NCBI GenBank assembly: GCA_026119855.1
Contig: JAOWBW010000323.1
Coordinates: 1,488,001-1,552,000 of the forward strand
DNA: 64,000 nt
Direction of reading: 5' to 3'
Source: Campanula takesimana
Taxonomy: Eukaryota > Streptophyta > Magnoliopsida > Asterales > Campanulaceae
Below are positions 44,635-57,471 of this stretch, piece after piece (position 1 is the first letter of the stretch; the number at the start of each line of letters is the position of its first letter). Below the pieces are notes generated by a model, which saw nothing but the letters and a program-made list of their open reading frames with translations, did no database searches and had not been told where the DNA came from. The position numbers and the translations under genes are program-made.

Positions 44635-47600
44635 TTAAGCGTAGAACTTCTTGAGCTTTTCGAGGTTGACCTCTTTTGGCAATTGATCGCCATCCAAGTC
44701 TACGAGTCGGACTGCACCGCCGCTTAATATCTTCTTGACCACATAAGGACCGATCCATCGAGGTCCCCACTTCCCAAGGGGATTCATGGCATTGGGAGGA
44801 TGTTGTCTTAGGACTAAATCTCCCGCTTTGATACTTCGAGGCTTCACCTTTTTGTTGAAAGCCTTTGCCATTCTTTGTTGATAAGCTCTTTTGCGTTCAA
44901 ACGCTCTTAACCTCTTTTCGTCGAGTAGGTCTAGTTGCTCGTATCGACTTTGCATCCAATCAACCTCGTTGACTTGGTTCTCGAGTAAGACCCGTAGAGA
45001 AGGAACCTCAAGTTCGACTGGGAGTACGGCTTCAGAACCATAAAATAATGAGTACGGGGTTTCTCCTGTTGCTGACCGTATTGACGTGCGGTAGCCCCAC
45101 AATGCTAGTGGTAATTTCTCGGGCCAATCCCTTCCTGTTGAAGCCATTTTCCGTATGATGACCTCGATTGTCTTGTTTGCTGCTTCGACCGCTCCATTGG
45201 TTTGGGGGCGGTACGGGGATGACTTGTGCTTGGTAATCTTGTAGTTAACCAAAAGTGCATCCATTTCTTTCTCAAAGTGAGAACCATTATCGGAGATGAT
45301 CTCATGAGGAATACCGTATCGGCACATGATGTTGTTTTTCCCCAATTCGACCACTTTCTTGGCGTTGAGAACTCGGTAAGCTTGTGTCTCGACCCATTTC
45401 GTGAAGTAATCCACAGCCACTAGAATGAAAGACTGTCCATTGCTTCCCGTAGGGTGGACTTTACCGATGATATCTATGCCCCAACAAGAGAATGGCCAAG
45501 GTGTGGTCATGTTGTACAGTTGTGAAGGTGGAGCATGTTGCAAAATGGCATGGAACTGGCACTTGGCGTATTTCTTGACTTTCTCGATGCAGTCTCTTTC
45601 CATTGTAGTCCAATAGTAACCAATACAGATCATCTTCTTGGCCAACATAATCCCATTCATGTGGGGTCCACACTCGCCTTCATGAACTTCGTGCATGATT
45701 TCTTGAGCTTCAGTTTCATTTGCACATAAGAGATTGATCCCTTGATGATGTCTTTTGTAGACTCGGTTCCCAATCAATACATATCGGGCGGCTAGCTTTT
45801 GTAGTGCTATTCGAGTTTTCCCATTGTTGTTCTCGGGAAAGGTGCCGTTGTTGAGAAAGTTCATGATGTCTGCGTACCACGGGGGTTTGTCCTAGACTTC
45901 ATTGATCTCAATGTTCATGCAGTATGCCGGACTGGTCCTTCTTGAGATTTTGAAGGGTTTCACCATTTTTCCTTTGAGCATCTCAACCAGTGAGGATATA
46001 GTAGCCAGAGCATCGGCAAAGCGGTTCTTGTCTCTTGGCAAATAATTGAACGTGATGTCTTGAAACCGTTCCACCAATTCCTCGAGGTGTTGACCATACT
46101 GTTAAAGGGTGGGGTCTTGGATTCTCCATTTACCCGATGTATGATTGATAAGGAGGAGGGAGTCACCAAATACTTCTAGTTCTGTGACATTTCTTTCTAT
46201 CGCTGCTTCTAGCCCCGCTATGCATGCCTCATACTCGGCAATGTTGTTGGTAGCTTCGAATTCAAGACGGATTGCAATTGGAGTATAGATGTCCTTTGGA
46301 TCGACAAGCAACATTCTTATCCCATAACCATGTTTATTGGCGGCGCCATCGAAAAAAAGTTGCCACTTATTTTCCTCGGTTGTAGTGCAAACCAAGTGCT
46401 CGTCGAGGAATTTTAAGTCTTCCCCCTTCACTTCATCACACGGAAATTCAGCAAGCTGATCACTGAACACCTTCCCCCTGATGGATTTGAGTGTGACGTA
46501 AGTGATATCATAGCCGGCGAGCATAAAGTACCACTTGGCTATCCTTGTTGACATGAAAGGCTTCTCGAAGATGTAGAGGAGCGGGTCCACTTTTGCTACT
46601 AGTTTGATCGGAAAGGCTTCCATGTAATGTTTGAGCTTTTGAGTGACCCAAACTAATGCCGCACATGACTTCTCCAAGACAGAGTAGTTCTTTTCGCCTC
46701 CTTGAAATCGGCGACTGACAAAATAAATGGCATTCTTCTTTGTGGAGTCTCGTTGATCTTGTGCTAGCATATCCCCTATGGCTTCATCATTCACTGTGAG
46801 GTAGAGCAAGAGAGGCTTCTCCTTGTGAGGTGGAACCAAAACTGGAGGGCATGTCAATTAATGCTTCACTTGATCGAAAACTTCATGGCACGCGTCGGTC
46901 CATTCTAGAGCCACATTCTTCTTGAGTAGTTTGAAGATTGGCTCACACATGGAAGTAAGCTGGTGCACAAACCGCCTGAAGTACTGAAGTCTGCCCATGA
47001 AACCTTTGATTTCTTTCTGTGTCTTGGGAGGAGGCATGTCAATGATTGCCTTGATTTTTGAGGGATCTGCTTCAATTCCTCTTTCATTGACCATGTAGCC
47101 AAGAACTTTTCCTCGGATAACCCCAAAAGTGCACTTTGCGGGGTTAAGCCTCATCTTGTGTTGACGCAATCTTTCAAAGAATTTGTGGAGGTTGATCAAG
47201 TGTTGACCGTCGGTCCCTTTGGAATGAATGATCATGTCGTCCACATAGACCTCAATTTCCTTGTGAATCATGTCATGGAACAAGTCTGTCACAGCCCTTT
47301 GATAAGAAGCCCCAGCGTTCCTTAACCCAAACGGCATGACTGTGTAGCAAAAGGTGCCCCACGGTGTTGTGAAAGCAGTCTTGTGTTTATCCTCTTCGGC
47401 CATGAGAATCTGATTGTACCCAGCAAAACCATCCACAAATGAGCGGACCTCGTAGGCAGCAGTGGAGTTGACTAGCATGTCGATGTTGGGTAGTGGAAAG
47501 TCATCCTTTGGAGAAGCTTTGTTCAAATCCTGGAAATCCACACAAACACGGACCTTGCCGTTGGCTTTTTGAACTGTGACCACATTAGCTAGCCATGTCG

Positions 47601-48861
47601 GATATTCAATAACTTTGATGAAGCCCATACTGAGAAGCTTCTCTATCTCTTCCTTGACTTGTAGAGACCATTCTGGCTTGATATTTCTGAGCTTTTGCTT
47701 GACTGGCTTGGCGTCGTCTCTGATCGGAATTCTGTGTTCAGCGACCTTTCTGTCCAATCCCGGCATGTCTTTGTATGACCATGCGAATACATCCACGAAA
47801 TCTCTGAGCAATGCAGTCAATCTGTATTTCTCTTTCCCCTTGAAGAAGCTTCCGATCTTGGTTTCTTTCGGCTCTTCGTCGGTACCCAGATTAACAACAT
47901 GCAATTCTACGTCATCCCCTGGACCATTTTCACCACGACTACGGACCTGTTGAGAAAGTTCATTTAAGTATGTTGTGTTTTCATGGTCTATTTCATCATT
48001 ATTTGAATCGTTATTAACTAGTTCATTAGATTCGTTATTAGTTAATTCATCATTCATGATGTTTGCAATCTCGGGGTACTCAGAAAGATCAAATTTTTCA
48101 TTAACAAAGAAAGGGAACACAAGCTCGGCTATGGCCTCCATATCCTCTTGGGTGAGGGTATCGGAAACACTCTCGGACTCGAAAGTGAAAGTGAACAAGT
48201 CTTCCTTTGTAACCTTGCGCGGAATGCAACCCATCTTCTCGACCAAGAATTCCTCGGATACCACGGGCCCCTTTATAGAATACCAGTTGTTGATCGGCTC
48301 TGAGCTCGACTGGATCTCGCTGATAGTCTCCTTTCTCGTGTCGGTTTCGTAGATGGCATTGACTTGGCACTCGTCCATGATGGCGAGTTCTTTGAACATG
48401 GAGGATAGATCCGTTGATTCCTCCCCCACGGTAATCTCTGTTTCGGACTCTATGATCACTTTCTTCCCCCACCATTCATGGGGTGACATGGGAGTTGGTT
48501 CCTTTTCGGACTTCTGGATCTCACAGTCGAAAAAGATATCAAGATCGGGCTTTCGGATGCCCTTGCTGTTAACCCATGGCTCGGGAAAGATCGTGTACGG
48601 AACAACTTCCCCTTGGCGAACAAAATAGCCATTCAACGTCTTGCGGTAAGGCCTTAGATTGGGAATCTCATAATGACGGCCTTCCCTATGAGCTCGGGTA
48701 TTTTCATTCTTGACGGCTTGCTCGTGTTTTAAGTCATCTTTGGAAGGCTCATATCCCAAACCGAACTTGTTCTTAACAAAAGGAACCTCAATCGGTTGCA
48801 TTTTCCCTTGTTGATATTTCCCTAGGCCTAAACCAGGGAAGTAGTTCATGTTCCTCATCAT
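44635..48861 (-). pseudogene. Element B pol: reverse transcriptase, RNase H, second RNase H, integrase
   Basis: One frame of 1409 codons broken by only three stops (46858-46860, 46102-46104, 45892-45894). RT has VRVCVDFQDLNKASPKDDFP, FGLRNAGASYQR and the catalytic EVYVDDM. The connection and RNase H region has YFVSRRFQGGEKNY. A second, archaeal-type RNase H domain (WQLFFDGAANKHGYGIRML, NIAEYEACIAGLEAA) follows; this duplication is diagnostic of the Tat clade. The integrase has a core with WGIDIIGKV, ISDNGSHF and PQTNGAVEAANK and a C-terminal part ending EVNLEKLKKFYA. There are no frameshifts, so decay is recent. Confidence 0.92.
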
Positions 48862-51474
48862 GCGGAGGACTTTGCGATTGCTGAGGGTCTGACACGTCCC
48901 AAGTCCCGGGATCCCCTAATAGAACCTCGAACCTGGTGCGCGTAACTAACAAGGAACAAGAAACTAACGGGAAACAGGAACAATACCTGTTAGAAACAAA
49001 CTGACATGCTATACATACTCAAGAATAAGGAGCTAAGATAGCTCACAACTAGTTCTAGACCCAGAAAATTAAAACCAAACAAGGTTACATACATCGGAAG
49101 ACATGCCTAGCAAATAAGCTGGCATCAAGAACTGTCTAGGGACAACAAGTACTACCCCAATACAAGCCCAGAGTTTATTAACTCATACAAGATCGTCCTT
49201 ACCAAAATATAAAAGGACACTAACTTCGAACAAGAATATCCTGCTGAGTAAGTTCCCAGCTAAGTCCAGCCTCACTGCGTACTATCCCCTGCTTCCTGGG
49301 GGGGGAAACAATTAAACAAATAAAGGGTGAGATAAATCTCAGTAAGCTATTAACATGCAACTATATGTCATGTTATCATGCAATACAAGTAGATACTCAA
49401 GTAATCATATATCAAGTATCATCAAGTAACAAGTATAGGAGAGGCTAAGCCAACTCAACAAGTAATCAAGCTCAAGATATGATCAGGTAACAAGTAGTCA
49501 AGTAGTGTGAGAGGCTAGACCAGCTCACCAAGATGCACATAGGCCTATCACGCATTTTTACCTGAATCCTTCCTTATTCCTCCCAAGAATACCATTTGTT
49601 GTCGATGCTTTTCTAGCTGAGGACAACCAGGAACAAGAACAAGAACTGCTGTGCAGTATATAAGAAGACCTGGTAACCAGTGTCAACCACAAGAACAAGA
49701 TCCACGAGGTGTTCAAGACAAGAGTTTAGCATTCACTTAGGTCAGGCTTATTGCTCCAACCAAGGAAGCTATGCCCTTACTATGGCCGGTAGTAAGGGGT
49801 CAGGCGGAAATACATAGGGACCCGATTGTCACTTAAGCCCCAGCTCTCGCGACAAGCGTGAACCTATATATTTTCGAACAAGCAAGGAGAACCAGCTGGA
49901 CTCACACAAGAATGCACAAGTCGATGTTTACTTGAACTACGAGAATAGAACTAAGTCCCATATTAGTGGACCAGTCTTTATGCACTATGTAATCATGTAT
50001 CATGTGCTCACGAGAATATGCACCATGTAGTAATGTATCATGTGCTCACGAGAATACAAGTACACGTACGCAATTATTGCGAAGACAATTCAATCTAACA
50101 ATGGCACGTAGAGTGTCCATATAACACAGTCAATCCAAGTTAGAGTCTATTAATAACAGACCTCAAACAAGTAGTAGGGTATATCATTCTATATCACTTT
50201 GTCACATGCCAAGTTTGCACGTACATATTCATATCACGTTTAACACATTAAAGTGTCTATCACGATACCCTTACTATCAAGTAGAGCCCAATACCTTAGA
50301 CTCTAAATACACAGTAGAATAGGTCACATCATACCTAGTCACAGTCATATCTCACGTATATGTATCGTTAATAATAGAATACATTTTCTCAACACATATT
50401 GTGTTATGTAGTTATTCTTATTAACTTAAATCATAGTATTCACGATTATATGAATTATCTTCATATTACACTAGTCCCTATTTTCTTTAGGAACCCATTT
50501 CAAGACAAGATATCTTCTTTATTCTTTGTATACTTTATTAAGTATATACACGATTAAAACCAATCACTAGCACTTTAGTGTTTGTTCATAGCACTTACAA
50601 TACACACGTATCAAGTTCAAGTATGTAGTAGAGTTAATCATTCTCTATCTAGTTCCATATCCCAACTCTTTTGGTTATTCATACCATGTATCAAGTAATC
50701 AAGCAGTAACATTCTATCAAGTAAATATATGCAAGATTTGCATATACACATCAAGACTCTTTCAAGTTTATTACCATACACCTATATTGGTGTCAAGGCA
50801 CGTACAAGATTTTATAATCTTATTTTCAAGTCTTAATCCAATTATTTGGATGTTCAAGTCATGTACAAGATTTTATTGTCTTATACTTCAAGTTACTGTC
50901 TCAACTTAAGACATTCAAGACATTCAAGACATTCAGGACATTCAAGACATGTACAAGATTTTATTCATCTTATATTCATGTTTTAATTAAGAAGATGAGC
51001 TATACATCTCCCAATCAAGTTCACGATCCTATTCCTAGGATATTCAAGTTCAAGGCATAACTTTAATGCCCTTAAGTTGTACAATCTTTAGATTCAAGAC
51101 ACGTAGAAGAGTCCTTACTCTTACACTCAAGTTCAAGTTCAGAAGATGAAATATACATCTTACTCGTACAAGTTTTCAAATCCTTTTCTTAGGACATTCA
51201 AGCTCAAGACTTTAGTTGGTGCCCCCAAGGTGCACAAACATTAACTTCAAGACACAATAAAGAATTCTTATTCTTATACTTAATCAATTCAATGTCTCAA
51301 AACACCTATCTAGGTGCCCTAGACAAACAGCCAAAATCTCATTAGGTAATTAGAGTGTGCTTTGAATAGCTCTCTATGTCTAGCTTATTCAGCTTCTTTC
51401 GGATCTTGATTTCGACTCTCCTATAGAAAGTTATGGAGGAAACAATTCAAGAAGGAAAATCAGAATTTCCATTT

Positions 51475-51637
51475 GGCACGACCGTGCGTGCAAAAGTGGC
51501 ACGACCGTGCTATCAAGGTCGAGAGGTTTTCACACAAAACTTATTTTCGGCACGACCGTGCCAACACTGTCGAGGAAATTTGCCTAAAGGTGATATTTGG
51601 CACGACCGTGCCAAATAAAGGAGCACGACCGTGCTCG
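51475..51637. repeat. Five near-palindromes GGCACGACCGTGCC
   Basis: Copies begin at about 51475, 51498, 51549, 51599 and 51622. Each has a 5-6-bp stem (GGCACG/CGTGCC) around AC. Intervals are 23, 51, 50 and 23. Confidence 0.88.
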
Positions 51638-51669
51638 GTACAATTTGGTAGTTTTCCCCTGAGTTCAAA

Positions 51670-52020
51670 CTTAACAATTCTCCGTCCCAAGCGTAGGAGT
51701 ATACTTTCTAACACTCCCTAACATTCTCAGGAGTATACTAACAAGTTTAGAACTCCTATTTCAAGCCCAATTCATTTCTTTTACCGTCCCATAAATAATA
51801 GGACAATTTCCTTTTATTCCTATTTAATATTTCACCGTCCCCAAAAGTATAAGTACAATTTTATAATATACTACTATAAAAATTTAGGGATACTTCCATT
51901 CATTTTCCCGTACCACAAGTAATGGTACAATTTTTCTAATAATATTTAAATCAAGTTACTATTTTACCGTCTCACGAATAGGAGTATAATTTTCCTACTA
52001 ATCTTTTCACAACCCAGGAG
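51670..52020. repeat. Degenerate repeat 'accgtccca...aggagtataatttt'
   Basis: Five units of about 60-85 bases: each has 'ccgtccc/ccgtacc/ccgtctc', then 'ata/gta' and 'aggacaattt' or 'aggagtata'. The wording resembles Stowaway termini but the units are direct, not inverted. Confidence 0.6.
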
Positions 52021-52625
52021 GTTAACCCATTTGAAACACTTTTTCAAGTTTCATTCGTACGCAGTATTTTTATACTCCCTTCGTCCCAAAATTACAAGTA
52101 TCACAAAAATTGCTCAAAACACAATTTTAACAAGAACAAGTAGCGGGAATAACATATATGCATGTTATTACAAGTAAGGGGGAGCTAATAGCTTACCTAG
52201 TCCGAAATCAAAGTTACCCAAATAAATTTCTGATCGGCTTGAAACGCTCTATTCAACGCCACGAATATTTATCCGGGACCGGAATCACGAACAGAGGAAT
52301 AATTAAGCTCGAGGAGTCAAGAATAGGAAGAATCCTAAACTTAGCTTTTGGAACAGAGGAAGCAACGAGAATGTTTTCAAGGAAAAGTGAGTCAGAGAAG
52401 GAGAAGGCAACAAGTTTATCTTTCAACTTTCAAAGAATGACACTTAGGCCCCTCAAGTTCTAACTTTGACAAAAAAGGCCCCTAAACTTTCAACTTTGAC
52501 ATTTAACCACCTTAATTTTCTAAAGTAGTTAAATAATTAACTCAAATAAAATAGCATATAAATATGCTAGTCAAGAATTTAACAAATAAGTCAAATATTT
52601 AACGAGATTAAGGATGGGCGTTACA

Positions 52626-53573
52626 GGGTCCATGATCCGTTTCCCCCTTCTTTGTCAATGGCGTTGATTGAGACGCCGGAGAGGGTAGAGTCTGCTAAAC
52701 CATGCTGAATTTGGTGGATGGGTTCCCCCTTTTTGTGGATAGTGACGTTTTCTGCCATAACGGTCACTATTTCATCCCCATTTCTGAACTTTACACACTG
52801 ATGGAGAGTCGAAGGGACGACATTAGAACAGTGTATCCACGGTCGGCCCAAAAGTAAGTTGAATGAGGAGGGGACATCGAGCACTTGAAATGGGATGGAC
52901 ATAACCATGTTCCCAAACTCAATGTTTATTTCAACCATGCCCATGACTGTGCGGCAGTGCTGTCGTAATCTCGGATTACTTGAGTAGAAGGCTTCAAATC
53001 TGAATTCTTAAGCCCCAGTATGCCCATGATTCGGCCGGGCATTAGGTTGAGTGGGGAACCACCGTCAACCAAAACTCTTGAGATAGGTCTCCCCCTTGCT
53101 CTTACCTTAAGGTAGATAGCCTCATTGTGATCGGACCCAAATGGTGGAAGGTCCATGTCGGCAAAGGTGATGACATTTCCAAAATGAATGTGGCCTATCA
53201 TTACAGTGAGGTCCTCGGGAGTAGTGTCGGGAGAGATTGATGTGTCATCGAGGTTACTAGTGACAAGATCTCGGTGCTTCTTTGAGGACGCAATGAGGTC
53301 CCAAATGGAGATGTTGGCTTGAGTTTTCTTGAGTTTAACTAGTGGAGGGTCTTCGGGAGTGTCGCGAGGTTGCGACCTTTGAGAAGAGGTGCTTGGTGCA
53401 GAAGTGGAGGGGTTGCTTGCTATAACTCGCTCGGATCGAGTTAGCATGTTGACGTTCCCATCTTGCTTCTTTTTCCTATTCTCTAGTACTTCCCTCATTA
53501 CCTCATCGTAAGTCACAACATAACAATAATTATCAATCTTATTCATGGCATTGGAGCCCTCATTCACAATTGG
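52626..53573 (-). pseudogene. Element B protease region
   Basis: 53567-52926 has a polar linker, then GRPISRVLVDGGSPLNLMP, the Tat-type aspartic protease active site (DGGS for DTGS/DNGS). A frameshift near 52930-52940 leads to 52944-52621 with FNLLLGRPWIH, the second protease signature. The enzyme matures the Gag-Pol polyprotein. Confidence 0.85.
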
Positions 53574-54937
53574 GATTGAATGAGTGGTCTCCTCAAATTC
53601 TCCTATCTCTATTACATTGACACCACCCTCGTTAGGAACTATGAATTCCTTCTTGTCTATGAGGTCTTAGATGACATTGCGGAGAACGAAGCATTCCTCG
53701 GTGGTGTGGCCACTAAATTGGTGGTAGCCACAATACTTGTGATGAGCATGATTGGCATTGACCGTCTTGGGTTGGTACCCTTGTATGGGTGTGACTTGCC
53801 CCTTTGCTTTGAGAACTTCGAAGGCCTCGGTTTGAGTCATGCCTTGGAGAGGCGTGTAGACACGGCCATTTCGAGAATTCTTGCCTTGGGGTGGAGGAAC
53901 CTTTTTGTAATTCCCCTTGTCGGTAGTGACGGCATTAACTGAAGCCTCTTTTGAGGAGCTAGAGGCGGCCTTGTAATGGAGGGTAGGAGCACTTTTCTTG
54001 ATTTCCCTCAGCAACTCATCCATTCGGATCCCCGCCTCATACATTTGAGAGAAATCGGCATAGCAAGCCCCACTTAGGTGGGTGCGGAGATAAATCTTTA
54101 GACACTTAAGAAAGATGTCCATTTGCTCCTTGGTGTTAGGCCTCTCGACAATCTCATCAAGCTTGTCATTCCACCTTCTCATGAAGTCAATGAAGGACTC
54201 GTTGTCCCTTTGAGTGGTGTTTTCAAGCTCTTTCTTGGTTGGCCGGTGGGTGGTGTTGCCTTGGTATTGACTCTTGAAGGCAAGCATGGCGGCGTCCCAA
54301 TCAAGACGGGCTGTGAGCGGGAGAGTAGCATAGCCCAATCCTTTACCGCCCCCTCGAGAGTAAGAGGGAAACATTGTGCCATAACCTTGGGTAGGACCTT
54401 CTTCGGTACTATAGCCCAAATGTAAGTCTCGATGTGTGCCATGGGAGAAGAGTTGCCCTTGAACTTGCTGATGTCGGGCATCTTGAACTTGTCGGGGAGG
54501 GAAGCCATTGTGTTCATGACAAAGGATGACTGATAGAGGCTTGTATCGGATCCTTTCCCCAAGTTGAGACCGTTGAAGCGTTGATCTATGTAGGCCATGA
54601 TTGAATCAACCATCTTGGGCTCACTGTTCTCGGTGCTTGGTTCCCCCATTTTCTTGGTACGAGCACTAACATAGGGGCTCTCAAACAAACCCTCGGTCCA
54701 TTCGGACTCGTCATTGTCTTTCTTGTTTTTACCCTTGGCGAGCTTGGTGAGCTTTTCTTTCATTAGCTCCATTTCGGCCTCGTGGGCCTCCCTTTGATTG
54801 TGGAGGTGGGATTGCCAAATGTCATCTTTGTTTTGAGCCTCCTTATTAAGAGTTGAGACTTGTTCTTGGAGAAGTTGGACCATGTTTGAGAGTTGCTCGA
54901 GAGTCATGGTGTTGTCGGTGTTGGAGCCGCCGGCCAT
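53574..54937 (-). pseudogene. Element B Gag
   Basis: ATG at 54937 (MAGGSNTDNTMTLEQLSNMV): coiled-coil N-terminus (residues about 10-70), then the retrotransposon Gag core (PDKFKMPDISKFKGNSSPMA, AMLLSRSQ). A frameshift near 54340 moves into the frame ending at 53667: FKSQYQGN, FMRRWNDKLDEIVERP, FLKCLKIYLRTHL, and a CX2-type zinc knuckle KYCGYHQFSGHTTEEC. A stop at 53667 then precedes the protease linker in the same frame. Confidence 0.88.
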
Positions 54938-55911
54938 TGATGCTGTCGAAGCTGTTGGAGTGATCTTTTCACGAACTAACCGATTTGCTGAATCCCGGTG
55001 GACACCGTAAGTACCAATTGAACCTATATTACAGAAGAGGCCCTTGTCAGTCTTGAGTACACTTTCGGTCCATGAAGAGGCTTAGAACACACAGTGGGCA
55101 CACGACTCAAACCACATAAAGAAAAAACTCTTTTTTTATATATATAAGTCGGAGGGATGGAATCCCTTTTGGGTTTCTAAGAAAATAATGGAATCGTCAC
55201 ACTAGTATATAAACCATCGTGGGGTCCCATATACTCATCGGATTCCATCACGCTTGTGAATCCTACACATGTCGGGATTAAACTAAATTAATTTAGTAAA
55301 GCATACATGCGGGGACAGATTTTTATTTCGTCCATAATAACCACTTGGGGACGGATTTTTATTTCGTCCATGATAACCACTTGGCATGTATGATTTGAAG
55401 ACATTAGTTTAGGGAAATCTCGGCACATGAAAACCGACTTTAGTCACGGAGTGTTAGACCCTAACTAGAATTGTGTTGGCTTGTGCTCGGCTAAATGAGA
55501 GGCTTAAAGGTCACCCCCGGCATGTAGTCATGAACTACGCCACGAGCTGAGGTTTACCGCTTCGAAAGAGTCAAGGTCTGGTGGAGCTTGAAACTTCCTA
55601 GGATGGGCCTCGACGGGTTTGGGGTTATGAACTTGTGCGACTCGATAGTGAGCAATTTATAGGAATTCGTGCACGTAGTGTGAGGTCTAACACGTGACAA
55701 AACATTTTTACTCTTTTTTATGAAAGAAAAGAAAATAAGCACGTAATTACAACTCTCGAATCACCCGTGTGACTGATAAAAAACATAAAACAAATCAGTT
55801 AAAGAGGTCCAAATCAGTTCTTGATGCAGGCAACTGTGCCCATACCCCAATCATTCTGCTCTGTTCTGAAGTTGTTCTTGTTCTGGAAAACCACCCAGAA
55901 GCGCGCGCCTC
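54938..55911 (-). other. Element B 5' leader, cut by element C
   Basis: Non-coding; no primer site or LTR seen. A near-duplicate 38-base unit 'ggggac(a/g)gatttttatttc' occurs at 55312 and 55349. It ends 'gcgcgcgcctc' where C starts. Confidence 0.6.
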
Positions 55912-57453
55912 TGTAAGTACCCCAATCTGAATTTGACCTACTTTAGAGGTATTTTTGGTACCATTTAGGGATAAACCGATGGGCCAGGACCTCACTAGGA
56001 TAAACCTAAAACTCCAGGACTGAACTGGAATTAAACTTAGAAAAATCCAGAAGCTCGCCAGGTCGAGTCGTACGGATGGTTTGGGTGCTTGAGGACCCTA
56101 GCCGTACGGCTGGTTTGGGTGCCCTAAGCCCCTATAAATTGAACCCCATGCTGATCATTTCAAAGGGGGGGGGAGAAAAACGTTTGTGAGTTGAAACTCT
56201 GCCAGTTTGAGAGCAGAAAGTGAGTGATACACATATTTGAGTGATTAGAGAGGAAGATAGGCCATAACCACAATAGGTGAAGCCTCCTTCTCCCCATCTT
56301 CTTACTCATCTCAAACTCTCTTTTATCTTTGTTAATATTACTTGTTCATCTTGTATTATTTCTTCTTGTTCTTGCAAAGTATTGTCCATTTCAAGCACTT
56401 TATATTTCTTGCAAGTCTTGTCTATTTCAAGCACTATATCTATATATTATACAAGTCTTGGCCTTCCAAGCTATATATATTATGATTATGTATGTAGATG
56501 ATCCAAATCATGAGGTGATTCAATGTGCCCTTCACACCTAGTGTGTGATTTATGGGATAAAACCTAGGATGATCATGATTTGTTACATTTCATGTTGATG
56601 TTGTTCTTGTTTGGCCATAAGAGTCATGATTGGGGGATAAAGTTTCAATCTTTATCATCCCAACCATGACCTAGCCATAAATCACCAAGTATAGGACATA
56701 AAGATTTGATCTTTGTGTTATATTTGTGTTCCTAAAGGTTTAATCTTGTATAATAAGTCCATTTTGGTGGTAAAGTTTCAATCTTTATCCACCAAAATGG
56801 TCATTTTGATATAAATGCCATGTTCATCAACTTTTCATAAATTTCTCCAATGATTGCCTTTGATCACACCTAAATCTTTGTTTTTGGGGTTCCTTTGATG
56901 ATAAAAGTGCATAGGAATGAACCTTTCAAAGTCTTGTTGTTAATCATAAATTGGAAATCAACATTTCAGTCCAGTTTCAGCAAAGATACTCTGTTTTGAC
57001 TGAAAATGGACTGTTTTTCTTATAAACTGTAAAAATGCCCTGGAAAACCCTCCCCATCCGTACGGCTACTTTGGCCGGGGAGGGCATTTTCCAGTTTCTT
57101 CCTTTTTGACCAAAAAGTTTGCAAAAATAAACCTTTTTTGTTAAATAATTAACTGGTTTTGCCAAAACAGTCAGTTTCTCCCATTTTGAAAATACACACA
57201 CACACACAAGCACTTTCGTTAAATAACATTAGGGAGACTCGGCTTTGTCCGAGGCGGCTTGGGTGACGTGAAACTCTTCCCAAGACGTAACCTGACCTCC
57301 GAACTAATAGAATCTATAACCTTTTCTTTTGTTGGGTTAAATAATTAACAAAAGTGGCGACTCCGTTATTTTTTGGCGTGTTAACCGTGTTTGGCGTTTC
57401 GCCCCTTCAAAACTCGTTGGGTTTTCCGCACGCGCGGGGGCGGGATCCTTACA
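55912..57453 (+). repeat. Element C 5' LTR
   Basis: 1542 bp, TGTAAGTACCCC to GGGATCCTTACA. Homologous throughout to 36379-40766 outside the viral insert. Confidence 0.88.
56133..56139 (+). promoter_or_regulatory. TATA box of element C LTR
   Basis: TATAAAT in 'gcccctataaattgaacccc', 220 bases into the LTR. Confidence 0.6.
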
Positions 57454-57454
57454 G

Positions 57455-57471
57455 TGGTGACTCCGCTGGGG
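57455..57471 (+). other. Element C primer binding site
   Basis: TGGTGACTCCGCTGGGG, one base after the LTR. This string is typical just downstream of Tat/Ogre 5' LTRs. I did not match the tRNA. Confidence 0.7.

Larger units (their letters stand above)
48890..52625. mobile_element. 3.7-kb solo LTR inside element B, duplication GGGTC
   Basis: Starts TGACACGTCCC and ends GGCGTTACA, with GGGTC on both sides (48885-48889, 52626-52630). Removing it and one duplicate joins the protease frame (ending GNGSWT at 52621) to the pol frame (RKVLRMMRNM) without a shift, which proves it is an insertion. Read backwards it starts TGTAACGCCC, a gypsy/chromovirus-like LTR start. No coding region. Its interior is AT-rich with 'attcaagacattcaag' repeats near 50910-50950. 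Confidence 0.88.
36202..55911 (-). mobile_element. Element B: Tat/Ogre-like Ty3/gypsy retrotransposon with nested insertions
   Basis: Order along the minus strand (right to left): leader, gag, protease, [solo LTR], reverse transcriptase, RNase H plus a second RNase H, integrase, a repeat-rich 3' region with an antisense ORF, polypurine tract and 3' LTR. Tat features are RT before integrase, the extra RNase H, the large 3' region and the antisense ORF. The 5' LTR is not in the window because element C is inserted in the leader at 55912. Confidence 0.88.

Noticed and set aside
47576..48352. Two plus-strand ORFs of 125 codons
   Set aside because: Antisense shadows of element B pol.
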